Source of the DNA: Amblyornis subalaris
Taxonomy: Eukaryota > Chordata > Aves > Passeriformes > Ptilonorhynchidae
Direction: 5' to 3'
Assembly: GCA_018881555.1 (NCBI GenBank)
Contig: JACAXG010000012.1
Coordinates: forward strand, 12,496,181 to 12,560,180
DNA length: 64,000 nucleotides
In this document: one piece after another, positions 1-51,069 of the stretch
Layout of the letters: each line of letters opens with the position of its first letter
Position numbering within the stretch: position 1 is the first letter of the stretch
Position numbers and translations under genes: made by a program
Notes under the pieces: model-generated
Database searches by the model: none
What the model was told of the DNA's origin: nothing
Seen by the model: only the letters and a program-made list of their open reading frames with translations

Positions 1-3000
1 TCTGTCTGAAAATTTGACTTGCAGATTCTCACCAGTCAGATGCTGGGGATCCTGAACTACAGGAGGGAAGAGGAAAATTGAGATCACAGATTTCCACTCA
101 TGTTGCTTTAGAATCCATGATACAAAAAAGAACTCTCTGTTCTGCATTCAAAGCATTGAGAATCGTGATAAATACATATTATTAAGTATCAGAAACTATA
201 AAAGAGTCAAGGAACATCAGAAAATAAGTGATTTATGCCTTATATTTTAAAATAGTACCTACAAAGTACTTCCTTTTTTCGTACTTTGGCTGCATTTGCA
301 TTACTAGACACTTAGGGTGGAAGAGCAAAAGCCTTGTTTTAATTCCTGTTAACCAGGGGGAATCTAACACAAGACTGCTTGCTGAGATGCTCCCCCTGCA
401 CACAAGGGCCTGACAATGGCAGATGCAGAAATACTCAAGTAGTTCCTTCCTGTGACCCATCCACCCAACACAGCCACGCGCACAGAGCAGCAGCCAGGCA
501 GGAGTCGGTTGCCTACCACAAGGTAGCATATCAATACAAACCTTAGCCTCATTTTTAATTACAGGCAAGATCCTAAATGCACTTAAAATGAAATCTGGGC
601 AGCATTTAGGAGCTGAGCTGAGGAATGCAATCCTCACAATTGCTGTACAGTCTTTTATACACCCAGAATTTGTGGGTGTCTGAGTGTTGCCACTGAAGTT
701 GTGCTGCCTATACGAAGGTTTGTTCAGAGCTTGCTGCCCACTTCAGCCCCAACCCAGTTCTGATCTGGGACTCTCCAATTTGGCAAGAGCCTCAGCATGC
801 TCTAACCCAGAGCACAAGCTCAAACAACACAAGACATGCACCAGTCTCAGGGAGGATTTCCTGCTGCAAATGTTACCCTCCCCTTCAAATGCATGCACCA
901 TTTGCAGTCAGTATTTAAAGCACTCACCAAGACTCAAAGGCCTGCTGTCATTTCCTTACCAGACCAAGGGGAGTCAGACATATTGTCTCTTTTCCTCNCC
1001 TAGCAGTCTCCTGCAATCCTGAAACTGCAGGCTCCTTCAGAGTCCTACAGAGGGAGGATGTACTTTCTCCCACAGCTGAAGCTATGCCGCTTCACCCAGA
1101 CCAGGAATGAAAGCATCATTATGCCCGAACACAAAGGGCCTCAGCTTTTACTAGGAAGATTTGATTCCTGCTTTGATTCCTGCTGCATGTATGTCAGACA
1201 ACACTTCTTCCTATTAAGCATAAAATCCCTGGACTCAGGCTGGACTGCCTGAGTGATCAGGCTACAGTGAATAAGCAAATGGTCTCCTTGAATCTCAAAT
1301 CTATTTCTGCATGAGAAATAGGAGAACACCCATCCCACCTCACAGCGGAGCTTCATGACCAGAGCAATTTCAGGGACAATGCAAGACATGACCTTGATGA
1401 CCACAAACCGACAAAAGAATTGAGCTTTTGTTTTACCTATGTGCTTTTGTGGCCACAAGCTGCTTTCTTACCTATTGGCATTGCACCTCATGTTAGCCAG
1501 CTCTAGAAATCACTTTTCTTTCTCCTTGTGAAAGAAACAACATGAGTACTGCTTGCAACAATAGAACAGCTTCCAATATTAAATTTCCACATACAGTCTT
1601 AGTTCTTTGTGTCATCCCAGCTGTCTCCCAATGAAAACAAACCCATTTTTGTTTGGGTATGAACTGATTGTACTAAAATTTTTTTTCATCTGAAAATGTT
1701 GAAACATTCTATAAAAGGCTACCTGGAAATTCAGAAATTTTCAAAATACAGGATGGTTACAGTCATGCATAATGCTGCTCCTTCCCTGCNGTCATGAGAA
1801 TTGCACTGAATGGGGCATATGCCAGTTTGCAGCTAAATTTCCCATCACAAGGGTCCTTACCTACAGCACGTTGAGAGGCTGAGATCCAGAAAAAAGCAGG
1901 CTTACAGAATTAAAATAAAATCTCATCTGACCTAGGATTTGTTATAGGAGNCTGGACAAGAATAGAAGAATCCAATAAAATACCACTTCTTGTACATCCT
2001 AGAAGGAAGACAATGAGTCTATAACAGGCATGGGATTGCCATCCTCCTTGTGGTACCCGACAATACAATTACGATCAACTGTACAACTGCTTCAGATTTG
2101 TTGGTATCTTATTGCTCAGCCAAGGAAAAAGCTGCCATTACTTCTGAAGGTGCGTGCTTTGTTATACAAATAATACCAAAATAACNAGTTTCAGAGATTA
2201 ACATAAATCAAGAGGTCTTCTTGGTACCATCCGAGTTAAAACCTATAACTTTAGTATATAATATTTCTAGTATTATTAAGCAGAGATAATCAGATTTCTG
2301 TTTAATTGCTCCCTTTGTGAAAATACTTTATTAAATTAATTAACCAAGTTATCTTCTCAGAGCACGATCCATTACTAATTCTAAAATTATTGATCTTTGC
2401 ATTTAGAAGTCATTGTTTGGCATCAAACTGTTTTTTGCAATTAGCATATACTAGCAGCCTTAATAAAACTCAAGGACTCCAAAAGAGTCTACAGAGAGAC
2501 TACAAAATGAAAATGTTCCTAAGTATGCTCAGAAATTACCATTACGCATGGTCATCTTGACCCTAGGCAAGGAAGGCAGTAAGAACTTGAGCAACCNTTG
2601 ACAGCACAAATCCCAAGTGAGCTAACTATGAAAAAATACTCTTTTCTCTTGTCCAGCCAACACTGACCTACATACTAATCAAGATGCACCAGCAAGGGTC
2701 TTCATTTTGCCCTCCAAGCTCTACCTCACAGGTACATATATAAAAACCCACAGCTTTCACCAAATCACACTGACTTTGTACTCCTTTCTTACACTCTACT
2801 TCAGAAACCACTCATCTCAAAGTCTTCAAGTTCTGCACAAACAAAAAGTGATCATTATCCATTGTCAGGGAAGCTGTTGTATGAGAGAAAAGCTTCCTGA
2901 GCTTCCACAGACTACATCAAGTGAAAAAGCCTGTTAAAACAGCACTACTAGCATTTCTAACAATTTACAAAATCAGAAACAAAAAAGGAAACCTGACTCT

Positions 3001-4529
3001 AGAGTAATTCAGGAAAAGTAGAGCTTAAATTTGCATTATATCATTTAGGAAGTGGACAGGTTAAATCAAGCATATATTTCAAGAGCTGGAAACAGCTGAA
3101 AAAATAGTGACTGGAGCAGGGATACAAGGCAAAGCTTATTTACAATGATGTTCTGCATATGCAATTTTTCATTTACACTACAAGTTAATTAATACAAGGC
3201 CCCCAGAGTTACTCTCCTCCTCCTGGCTCCTCTAAACTACTGTCTTTACCCTTGCTTCTTTCTATGCTTCCTTCATTTCTCCGCACATACCCTTTCCAAA
3301 AACAATGACACTCAGGTGGAATTAAGACCTTTCACGTAATTTCTTCCTACCTTAATTTTGTCAGTGTATGAGTTTGTAGGGTGACTGTAGGACCCCAAGT
3401 GGCATTGGCCTTAACTTCTACAAGATGCACAGGCTTCTTTCTCCTTCAGAGAAGTACCTCCTTTCCAGAAAAATCTCACCAGACTATACAAATCTTTTCT
3501 TTTGACAGCAAATACCTTCAAGTTTTCCCAGGATACACATTGAAGCACCCAGGGCAAAATCGCAAATATGACATCAAGAGGTAAAGTGATAAAAAAGGCA
3601 TGCATCAAAACAACATGCCTGTTGTCCAAAGATGACAGATAATAAAAGAAGAAAATTCCTAATGTCCCAGCTCAACAGAACATCTCACTTTGACCTTGCT
3701 ATGAAAAGGTGTAGAAGATCCTCTCCCCAGCACTAGGGGTGGGCATGGACTCTCTATTAGGGTCTGGGTAGCAAGGACTTCAGCAATTAAAAATCACCAA
3801 GCAGCCAAAGACCCCTGTCTTTTCCAAGCATAATGATCATTCTTTTAGCTACAAACAAACAGAGAGATAAGAGTTCTTTCCAGTATTCATAAATAGATTA
3901 TTATAACATGTAACTTTAGGTCAACATTGCTGTTCCTGTCTTTTTCTCCAAACAGAGGACAGTAAGCGATGTGACCTGCACACATAACTACTGATTTACG
4001 CTGTGCTGACTAGAAGGAACTACATNGTCAGCAAGACAATTTCTCATGATTACAGTGTTTACTCGCCTCACTGAGACCAGAAGTCCATGTTCTGAATGTA
4101 CGAAGAAAGTTATGAACAGTTCAGATACAAGACATAACACATGGATAGCATGTACAAGCTGAATGTCTCCTTTATGTAAAAGACAGATGACACATACCCT
4201 AATTAAAGGTTAGTCAAGGAGTATAATGACTAGAGGCCAAACATGAGAGATGGTAATCTTGATTACAGGTTGGTCAGACAGATCAAAGTAATAAATTGGC
4301 TCAGCGTTCCTAGAAACAACTTTGTGAACTTTTGATGAGAAGATTACTATGTCCTGAATTCCTTCTCCATCGCTTGAGACTTTTTCTTCCCTTTAAACAA
4401 CCCACACAGTGTAGCCACTTGCTTCTTGTTCTCCTGCTCTGACCAGTGCTGAAACACTGATGAAGTGGAATGAAGTGTTACTCAAGGAAGATTAACTTTG
4501 ACCCATCAAACTCAATGGTGGCTCGAATT
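1..4529. other. Upstream intergenic sequence, no gene recognised
   Basis: AT-rich sequence with only short chance open frames, the longest about 134 codons on the minus strand near 233-637 with no recognisable motif. I saw no splice-flanked conserved exon on either strand. In mammals the gene upstream of STAT4 is MYO1B in divergent orientation. I looked for its motor-domain exons on the minus strand and found none, so that gene probably lies further left. Confidence 0.6.
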
Positions 4530-5335
4530 TTTCCTGCCTGGGCCTATCTGTACTCACTGAACTCCTCCACTGAGTACAAGCCACAACTCCTTGCCCCTAA
4601 ACTCCTCCTTTCCGCCCATGCAGCTGCCTCCTTCACAAGCCTCCTCCTGTGCTAGCACAGCAGTATTCACCNCATGCCTCAAGTCAGCTCTTCCAGGATC
4701 CCATCCACACAGATCTCCTCCAGAGCTTACCTGAACTGACCTAGACCATCTCTTTCTTATCTCAGTCCTGCTCCAACGCAGTTTCCCTCACATCTCCAAA
4801 CACCATCACATCCTTCACAGTGTGCTAACACCCCTCTGACCCTTGTCCAAGAGCACAGAGCCAAGCTATCCTTCAGGCTCAAAAGGGATCCCCTTAGCCC
4901 TCACCACCCTGATGGCTCTGCTGCTCCACACACTCCTCTCCCACCCANGGTCCTCAAGCAGCCCCCATACTTAGGCTGCCCCTGCACGCATCATGCCTTC
5001 TCACACTCAGCCATACCTCACTGCTTTTGACAATCCAACTCTAATGCTCTAGGACCACAATCCTCTTTATTCCCCTCTTCCAAACAAAGTGCCTTTCCCT
5101 TTCTCTTTCTCCAACAGGCCTCTGCAAAGTCCCAGGCTTCCCCGATTCACTGTAACATCACAAGTGGCTCCATCCATTTTCCTGCACGCCTTGCTGTGAG
5201 GATCACACCCCTGTTCTCCTGCCTCCACAGCCATGGCTCATATCCAGCATCCTGCACCCTCAACAGCTGGTTCCACAGCTGGTCTCCATCCCAGCCTCCG
5301 ACCTGCCTTCACTGCTGTACCTGTCAGGAAGTGGG
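4530..5335. other. C-rich, G-poor strand-asymmetric block of unknown origin
   Basis: About 800 bp in which the + strand is strongly enriched in C and T and poor in G, unlike the AT-rich sequence on both sides. It contains many CTCC, CCTC and CACC words but no simple tandem unit. No CR1 or LTR ends are recognisable. It could be a diverged retroelement fragment or an unannotated transcribed region. I cannot assign it. Confidence 0.5.
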
Positions 5336-7395
5336 GGGGAGAAAGAAGGCAAGTAGGGAACAGGAACCATCATCCTAGAAACTAATTTCTGAACCTCAGA
5401 TGAAGAATGACCTCTCACTACCCCCAATTTTGAGATCACCTAGCTGAACTTCTGGTTTATGGCCTCCTGAAGCAAACCTGAACAGACACTTGCATCAGAT
5501 AATAGGAAGCATTGTATCATGTTAATATCAACCATTCTGCCACATAGATTATTTCCTAGGTTAAGCAGAGAAACAGCAAGGAAAAAGGGAATTAAAAACC
5601 TGTTACTTTCTAGTTTTGTTGGAGTGGTATGAACTACCTGTCTTCTCATCATTACAGATAGCAGCTACATAAGGATACTCAGAATATGAGTGCTTAATGT
5701 AAAAAGAAAAATAAATAGTTACCAATATTTATTTAAAAGGAATACAGTGCAATAGTTCCCCCTACTGACAGCACAAAATCAGATCACTAATCAATGCTAT
5801 TTCCTGGGTGGTCCTCAAATTACTAACTCAGTGTCCTGATGTGGTACGTGCACAAGTTTACCAGTACAGAATAACTCATATGAAAATCAGTTGTCTTAGA
5901 AAACAATGAAGATTTGCCAAATGGTAGAGAAAAAAATTTGGTCGATCTCTAAGATTTTCTATCGCACATGCAAAAGAACAGTATGCAGTCCTGTGGAAAG
6001 ATTATAAAATGTGAGGGTATGCATTCCAAATGAAATGCCAGGATATCCATCAGCAAAAACAGAACTGCAAGAAAAGTGCAGCTTCACTGTATAGCCTCCT
6101 ANGCTTGCTGAAATCTAAAGGACAGAGGGTAGGTCTAAGCAGAGACTTGCCAAACCATGCTGTATTTGGGGACTGACCTCTGTGGACAAAGAGCAAGTCT
6201 GACAGTCAGTGTGGTCCCCAGGTCCTAAAAAAATGCAGCGAAAATATTGTCTTTCCGCTGTAGCGTCAGTGCTTTTGAGTCAGTGGCAGCTAGGTTAAAT
6301 TAGAACCAAGAATACCCACTTAGAGAAGTCAAAATGCAATTTGGCACTAAATGTGCTTCTGGTCACAGACAGCAACCAAATCATTCCTCCAGCCCTATAC
6401 ACCTAGCCTTCATTTCTGGGTTGTAAAGATAACATGATTTTGCACTCTGGTCATTTAGGAAAAAAATAAGAGGCTGAAGAAAATCTTCAGTGTGTTATAT
6501 CATCATCTCATTTGGAAAAAAAAAAAAAAGAATATGCAATGATAAAATATAAAAGAGTAACAGAACTAAAGAGAATCTACTGAAATACAGACTGGACCAC
6601 ACAAATCTGTAAGTCAGGATTTTTGATGACTCCTGTTATGATCCTGTCTCTATCTATACAAATGCACCTGAAAATTTGCTAAATGCTATTAAAGATAATG
6701 CTAAATCCCATTTTAAACACATATGGTGAATACGCTGTCTACCCAGCCAATATTCAGACACGGGCCAGCTGCTGACACCTGTTTATGATCTTCCAGAAGT
6801 TGCCTAAAGCTCCTCACCTTTCAATTCTCCCTCTGCTCTGCCTAGAAAAAATAAATATGCAGTTGTAGTGACACACACCTTCCTCTTAATTGCATCTCCA
6901 GCACCTGTTTTTTTTCCCTTGAACAAGGTTGCACATTCCTGCCAGTGCACAGAGTGTAACATGCTCAGTTGGGTCCCTGGCAGATTCTGTGAGTGTCTCT
7001 TACTCCAGGTTTGCACAGCCCGGCACAGGAAAGCCTTGCTCATGGCTGGGCTTCCTGGTAAAGACAAAATATGACAAAACTATGGTTTAGAGGATTTGCT
7101 TTAGGGCAGCTGCTTCACATCAAGCCATGCTCATTCCACTCAAGGTCTGCGTTGAGGTAAGATGGCTTTAGCATTTTTTACTTGCTTTAGTTTTAGCAGT
7201 GTTGCACCTGCTATTAAAGAAATCCTCTTTCCAATACTGTACTTCTTGAGGGAAAAGGTACTTGGAACACATTCTGTTGCTGTTTGCAGGGATGATATTG
7301 GATCATTAAGCCATTAGGAACAGGATCAAATCTTTTATCTTGGAGAGAAGCTCCTGCATCCCAGGTACTACATGAAAGACAGAATGCTGCAGAAA
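5336..7395. other. Intergenic sequence, nothing recognised
   Basis: AT-rich sequence with a 13-14 nt A tract near 6517-6530 and only short chance open frames on both strands. No repeat termini, exon-like segment or structured RNA was recognised. Confidence 0.5.
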
Positions 7396-7725
7396 GACAC
7401 TCTCCACAACTACCTGAAACGAGGTTGTAGCAAGGTGGGGATCAGCCTCCTCTCCCAGGCAACCAGCCACAGGATGAGAGGGCACAGTCTTAAGCTGTGC
7501 CAGCGGATGTTCAGGTCGAACACTANGAAGACATTTCTCATTAAAAGGGTGGCTAAATATTGGAATGGACTGCCCAGGGAAGTGGTGGAGCCACCATTCC
7601 TCGAAGTGTTCAATAAACAACTTGACTATGGCACTTAAGTACTATAGTTTAGTTGATATGGTGATGTTCAGTCGAAGGTCAGACTTGACGATCTTGGAGG
7701 TGTTGTCCAACCTCTATGATTCTAA
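7396..7725 (+). mobile_element. CR1 LINE, 3' portion
   Basis: The segment follows the 3' end of avian CR1 non-LTR retrotransposons in order: the ACAACTACCTGAAA word, TTCTCCCAGGCAACCAG-like sequence, the word around TGGAATGGACTGCCCAGGGA, then the terminal ATGATTCTA-type tail near 7716-7725. It is 5' truncated as most CR1 copies are and has no intact reverse transcriptase frame. Its 5' limit is approximate. It ends about 265 bp before the CpG island. Confidence 0.88.
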
Positions 7726-7989
7726 GCCACAAGATGCTTTATTTCCATGTTCTACCGCCCAACTCCTCCAAGAACTGCCCTTTGCCTTTTCACTGGTGTT
7801 CATGGAGCGGAGCTCGGGCACTGGGGACACCAGTGGCCCCATGGCTCTTGGGGGAGCAGGACAACCCTGACTGCCCAGGGATGCCATCTGTCCCCCAGCG
7901 CGGCAGGACCCAGCCCTCTGCCCTCACAGCACGAATTGGAAAGATTTTTATATTTTTCAGCTTCCTGAAGACAAACAGCTTCCTCCACC

Positions 7990-8445
7990 CTCCGAGCTTC
8001 GCCCAGGTAACTGTGNCGAGCGGGGTTCCTGCGGCACCTGCCCGGCGCTCCGCCCGCGGGCTCGCAGCCGCCCGGAGGAGCCGGCCCCGCTCCCGGCTGA
8101 CGCACAGGAAGGCGCTGCCGCGGGCCGGGGGCCGGGGGCGGGCGCGGCCGCTTAAAGCGCCGGGCGGGGCAGGCGGCGGCAGCGGCGGCGGCGCTCGGCA
8201 GCAGCGGGACAGGCAAGTGTGGCGGGGCGCGGGCAGCAGCGCCGCGGGAGCCGGGGGGACGGGGCGCGCTCGGGCCCTCGGCGCAGGCGGGGCCGATGGA
8301 GACTGGGTCCAGCGCCAACCCGACCGCGGCCGGGAGAGCACCTGGGCACCCGAAAAGCGGGATTGGTCTGCGCTGTCCGGAGTGCGGCTGGACACATCTC
8401 CATCCCCGCCGTCACGCNGCAGCCGCTCCCGCCAGCCGCCTTAGA
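7990..8445. promoter_or_regulatory. CpG island, candidate promoter upstream of STAT4
   Basis: Dense CpG and GC-box sequence (GGGCGGGGC near 8163, several CCGCCC-type words) contrasts sharply with the AT-rich flanks. An ATTGG (inverted CCAAT) lies near 8363 and a TTAAA near 8153. A GC-AG type donor match, ACAG followed by GCAAGT, occurs at about 8210-8219, and a good GT donor (CCCAG followed by GTAACT) lies at the left edge near 8006. The STAT4 ATG exon at 11046 starts with a splice acceptor, so a non-coding exon must exist upstream, and this island is the nearest promoter-like sequence. It may instead, or also, serve a divergent gene on the minus strand. Confidence 0.6.
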
Positions 8446-8448
8446 TTA

Positions 8449-8825
8449 ACAGGATAGCTTGGGGTGGAAGGGAGCTTAAAGGTCATGTNGTTCCAACATC
8501 CTGCCATGGGCGGGGACAGCTTTCACTAGACCAGGTTGCTCAGAGCCCCATCCAACCTGGCCTTGAACACCGCCAGGGATGGGGCATCCATAATTTCCTT
8601 GCGCAACCTGTGCCGGTGCCTCACCACTCTCACAGCCGAGATTTCTTTCCTAACGTCTAACCTAAACCGACTCTTTGAATNTGAGCCCATTCCCCCTTGT
8701 CCTNTCATTACATNTTCTTATAAATAGCGTTGCCCCAACTTTCCTGTAAGTTTCCTTCAGTTCCTTTCAGGGGCCTTCCGCAATGAGCTACAACAGCCCG
8801 AGCATCTCAGCTTTCCCTGCAAAAC
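8449..8825 (-). mobile_element. CR1 LINE fragment, antisense
   Basis: Read on the minus strand this is a CR1 3' segment. On the + strand it shows the expected reverse-complement words: GGAAGGGAGCTTAAAGGTCAT-like sequence, a match to CCATGGGCGGGGACA, GCCCCATCCAACCTGGCC, and the pyrimidine-rich CCCCCTTGTCCT block, then weaker similarity to about 8825. It directly abuts the CpG island. The far end is approximate. Confidence 0.85.
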
Positions 8826-48155
<39,330 letters not shown>

Positions 48156-48935
48156 AGTTCACATACTGGAAAAATTAGTAATCATATGAACACTGGATAG
48201 GTTAAAGAAGAGATAATATTTTTTTTCCTGTCATNTCTGAAAATCAGCTTTTCCTGGAAACCATTATGTTATTCTCAGGCCTCTTTCTGTTATCAATAAC
48301 ATATAAACAAGGAATTTTCTCGCTAGGGATTCAAATAGCCTTCTGCAAGTCAGATTTGCTGTTGTCACTGATAAAAGGCCAAATCCTTTCTGGCTTGGAA
48401 GTCATCTGACTTCAGTGGGGTCCCAGCAGAGATAAATTTTACTTGCAGAGTGAACTAATGTCCATAGAATTACTCTAAATATGAAAGCATAAGAACAAAA
48501 TGTTTTGCTTCTGAAAACAGCATGAAAGATAGCTAAAGACATTAATGTGTTTGGAGAAATTAAGATTTATTATGTTAAATACTTTCTGTTTAATCATCAT
48601 CTTGCACACCATTGATTTAGAAACTATTTCAAAGCAAAGATTTCATTCCCCTGACTCTGAATGTCCCAGAGGTGTCAGGGGTTTGCTTTTCTCCAAAGTT
48701 TAATTCCTTTTAGCATAGATTGTTATCTGACACCACAGCAGAAGTTGTGGAAGGCAGGTACGGAGTACCAGAAAGGAAGCAGAAACAAAACGTGTGGTGT
48801 CAAAAAGGCTGTCTCCATTTTGGCACTGGAAGAGGGAGTTAGTAAAACTTCCTCCTCACAAAAAAGTTTCAGAAGTAAATCTATTTGGGCATGAAGCACT
48901 CAGATACTGCAGCAAGTACTACCAGAAAGTCTACA

Positions 48936-48941
48936 AATAAA
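48936..48941 (+). terminator. STAT4: Candidate STAT4 polyadenylation signal
   Basis: First AATAAA downstream of the stop codon (about 780 nt). The downstream sequence is not clearly GU-rich, so use of this site is uncertain. Confidence 0.3.
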
Positions 48942-49718
48942 AAATCCTGCTCTGACACGATTTGGATACTAACTGGTCAATGCCAACAGGANGGCAGTTT
49001 AAAAAGCAGTTACTGAAGAGCTGCAGCTTTTGCCGACCACCAGGCAACTTGTGCTTCATGACAGGATATTACAGCCTGTCACAGGCTCATTTAATAAGCA
49101 GAATAATTAGNTTTTGTATAAATAGTAAACTGCCCTTTTAAAATACTCTTTTATTCTTTCAGGCGTGTTTAGTGCTGGGTTTGGGTTCTTTGGTTTTGTT
49201 GTTTTGGAGGGTTTTTTAATACAGTATTATGCCTAAAATCTCTGTTAATAGAATAATAAACAGGTAACTCCAATGCCACTGTATTTCACATATGCAGGCT
49301 CAATCAAGATTTAAGTCTTGTCCACCGAATACATAGTTAACGCATGCAAAGTTCTTAAAATACAAACCCTTGAACATNTGAACCTAACTGCTTTCTCAAG
49401 CAAGTATAAATGAGACATCTGCGATGAAAACATAACCTCCTTGAATCGGTAAGACGTGGATGTTGCTTTCATTTCTCCTTTCACCCATACTATTTATGTA
49501 AGTTGAAAGCAAGTGAGCAGAAACAGAGTAATGAGATATTTTTGTGATACATGGAAATAGATTTCAAAGAAACGAGCACATCTCTGTTCATTAGCCTGAG
49601 TGATTTAAAGCAAGCTGCACNTAAGTTCAGAAAGCATCACAGATAAATAATCTTCCAAAACAACAAGAGCAATTCTGTATATAGCATGGTAATATCTGTA
49701 ATTTATATGACCAGCATG

Positions 49719-49724
49719 AATAAA
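49719..49724 (+). terminator. STAT4: Alternative candidate STAT4 polyadenylation signal
   Basis: AATAAA followed within about 60 nt by T-rich and GT-containing sequence. It would give a 3' UTR of about 1.6 kb. Confidence 0.3.
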
Positions 49725-50959
49725 GTCAGATTTTGGCTTCGAGTTGCGTACTTGGACCTCCTCTATGGATTTTTTTCAAGGCACAACAAACACAGTCTTG
49801 CTGCTTTTTTGATCTGAATCTGAACTACAAGCAGTAACACAGACTTCTAAGACAGCAAACATGACTTCATTTCACATCAGCTATTGTATGCCTTTTCATT
49901 CTAACCTCACAGTCTTAATACAAACAAAACAGGGGATACCCTACACTTTTGACCATCTAAACATCATGATTTACTGTCACAAAAATCAGACACGGCATGT
50001 GAAACAGTCTCCTCTCCTTTCCTGCTCCCTGTGCAACACAAGCATTCAAGACTCTCACGTATTAACTTCAGCACAATATAATTGGTGTTACTAAACAGCA
50101 TTGTGGACCAGGTTTTGGCATTACAGTTTCTACTACTGCTTCAGAAGAGATTTTTGCAAGGGATAGGTTTAACATTTCATTGAAAAGTATGTGACTTGAA
50201 ATCATTTCACTGCTTTAAAGGAACACTGGAATAATTTTCTGTAGGATAAATATATACAGCCCAAGCTTCCTTCCATTAAAAAATGTGAGAATTTTGTCCT
50301 TATGCCACTATGAGTAAGAACAGGGTTCTCTAGTAAAATGATAGGGGCCCGGAACACAAAAAATNGGTGCCCAGATAATGCCAGAAGAAATAAAACACTT
50401 GCTTTTAAGTACTTCTACTAACTATGCTTGTGCTTTCACTGTGTTTTGCAACAGCAAAGCAAAAAAATTACACAATTGTTCTGTGCTTTGTGTCTTGGTA
50501 CATCGCTGTGATGACCCTAATTAAAAAAATCTGAAAACTCTCAGCTGACATAGTTTTTGTTTATAGCCGTGTTTATATGTCCGCTACTCCCTAGTATTTC
50601 ATGCCACAAAGCTTACGAAGCAGACCTTCTGTTTTTCTTTCATGGAATAAGACCTGATTNCTGCACCTGAGGAGGACAGGGACACAAAGTACCCTGGAGA
50701 CCGGCAAAGGCTGGAATTTAATATCTCGGGCTTCAAACACCAGACCATGTTAATCCCATCAGCAATGACAGTGTCCCTGCGAGCAAGACTTGCAAGACGG
50801 CATGACGGGGAGACAACGCTCAGCCGCCTGCAATTTATTGGCGTCTGGGACGGAAAAGTGGCTTAGAGTCCCTGAGGCAGCAACTGCAGCTGTGCGTGCA
50901 GCCCCCGCGGGCGCTGGCTGCCCTTTCTCCCCTCAGGAAGGCCACGGGCGCCGCGTTGG

Positions 50960-50969
50960 TTTCGCTTTC
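50960..50969. promoter_or_regulatory. ISRE/IRF-type element (TTTCNNTTTC)
   Basis: TTTCGCTTTC in the context GGTTTCGCTTTCGCC matches the ISRE core, GAAANNGAAA on the other strand. Such sites are bound by ISGF3 (STAT1-STAT2-IRF9) or IRFs in interferon-inducible promoters. Position within the STAT1 island makes it plausible; binding is not shown. Confidence 0.55.
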
Positions 50970-51000
50970 GCCTGCCCCCGGCCCCGCCGCTCCCGAGCCT

Positions 51001-51009
51001 TTCCCAGAA
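51001..51009. promoter_or_regulatory. GAS-type element (TTCCCAGAA)
   Basis: Matches the STAT dimer consensus TTCNNNGAA. It lies 31 bp after the ISRE-type site. It could mediate STAT1 autoregulation; inferred only. Confidence 0.5.
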
Positions 51010-51011
51010 GT

Positions 51012-51017
51012 CACGTG
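51012..51017. promoter_or_regulatory. E-box CACGTG
   Basis: A palindromic CACGTG, the USF/MYC-type site, two bases after the GAS-type site in the STAT1 CpG island. Confidence 0.45.
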
Positions 51018-51057
51018 CGGCACCATGCCCCGCCCCGGAACGCCTCCGCCCCGCCTC

Positions 51058-51069
51058 CGCGCATGCGCA
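51058..51069. promoter_or_regulatory. NRF1-type site CGCGCATGCGCA
   Basis: A perfect match to the YGCGCATGCGCR consensus typical of CpG-island promoters near the start site. Confidence 0.6.

Larger units (their letters stand above)
48156..50854 (+). other. STAT4 3' UTR and STAT4-STAT1 intergenic interval
   Basis: No further coding exon. AATAAA words occur at 48936-48941, 49255-49260 and 49719-49724. Depending on which is used, only about 1-2 kb separates the STAT4 mRNA end from the STAT1 CpG island. No transposon was recognised here. Confidence 0.55.

Noticed and set aside
1..7395. Coding exons of the divergent neighbour MYO1B on the minus strand
   Set aside because: Myosin motor motifs such as GESGAGKT were not found in any short frame here.
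7790..8395. Long open frames on both strands in the first CpG island
   Set aside because: GC-rich sequence lacks stop codons by composition. The translations are Pro/Arg/Ala-rich with no domain, and frames overlap on both strands.
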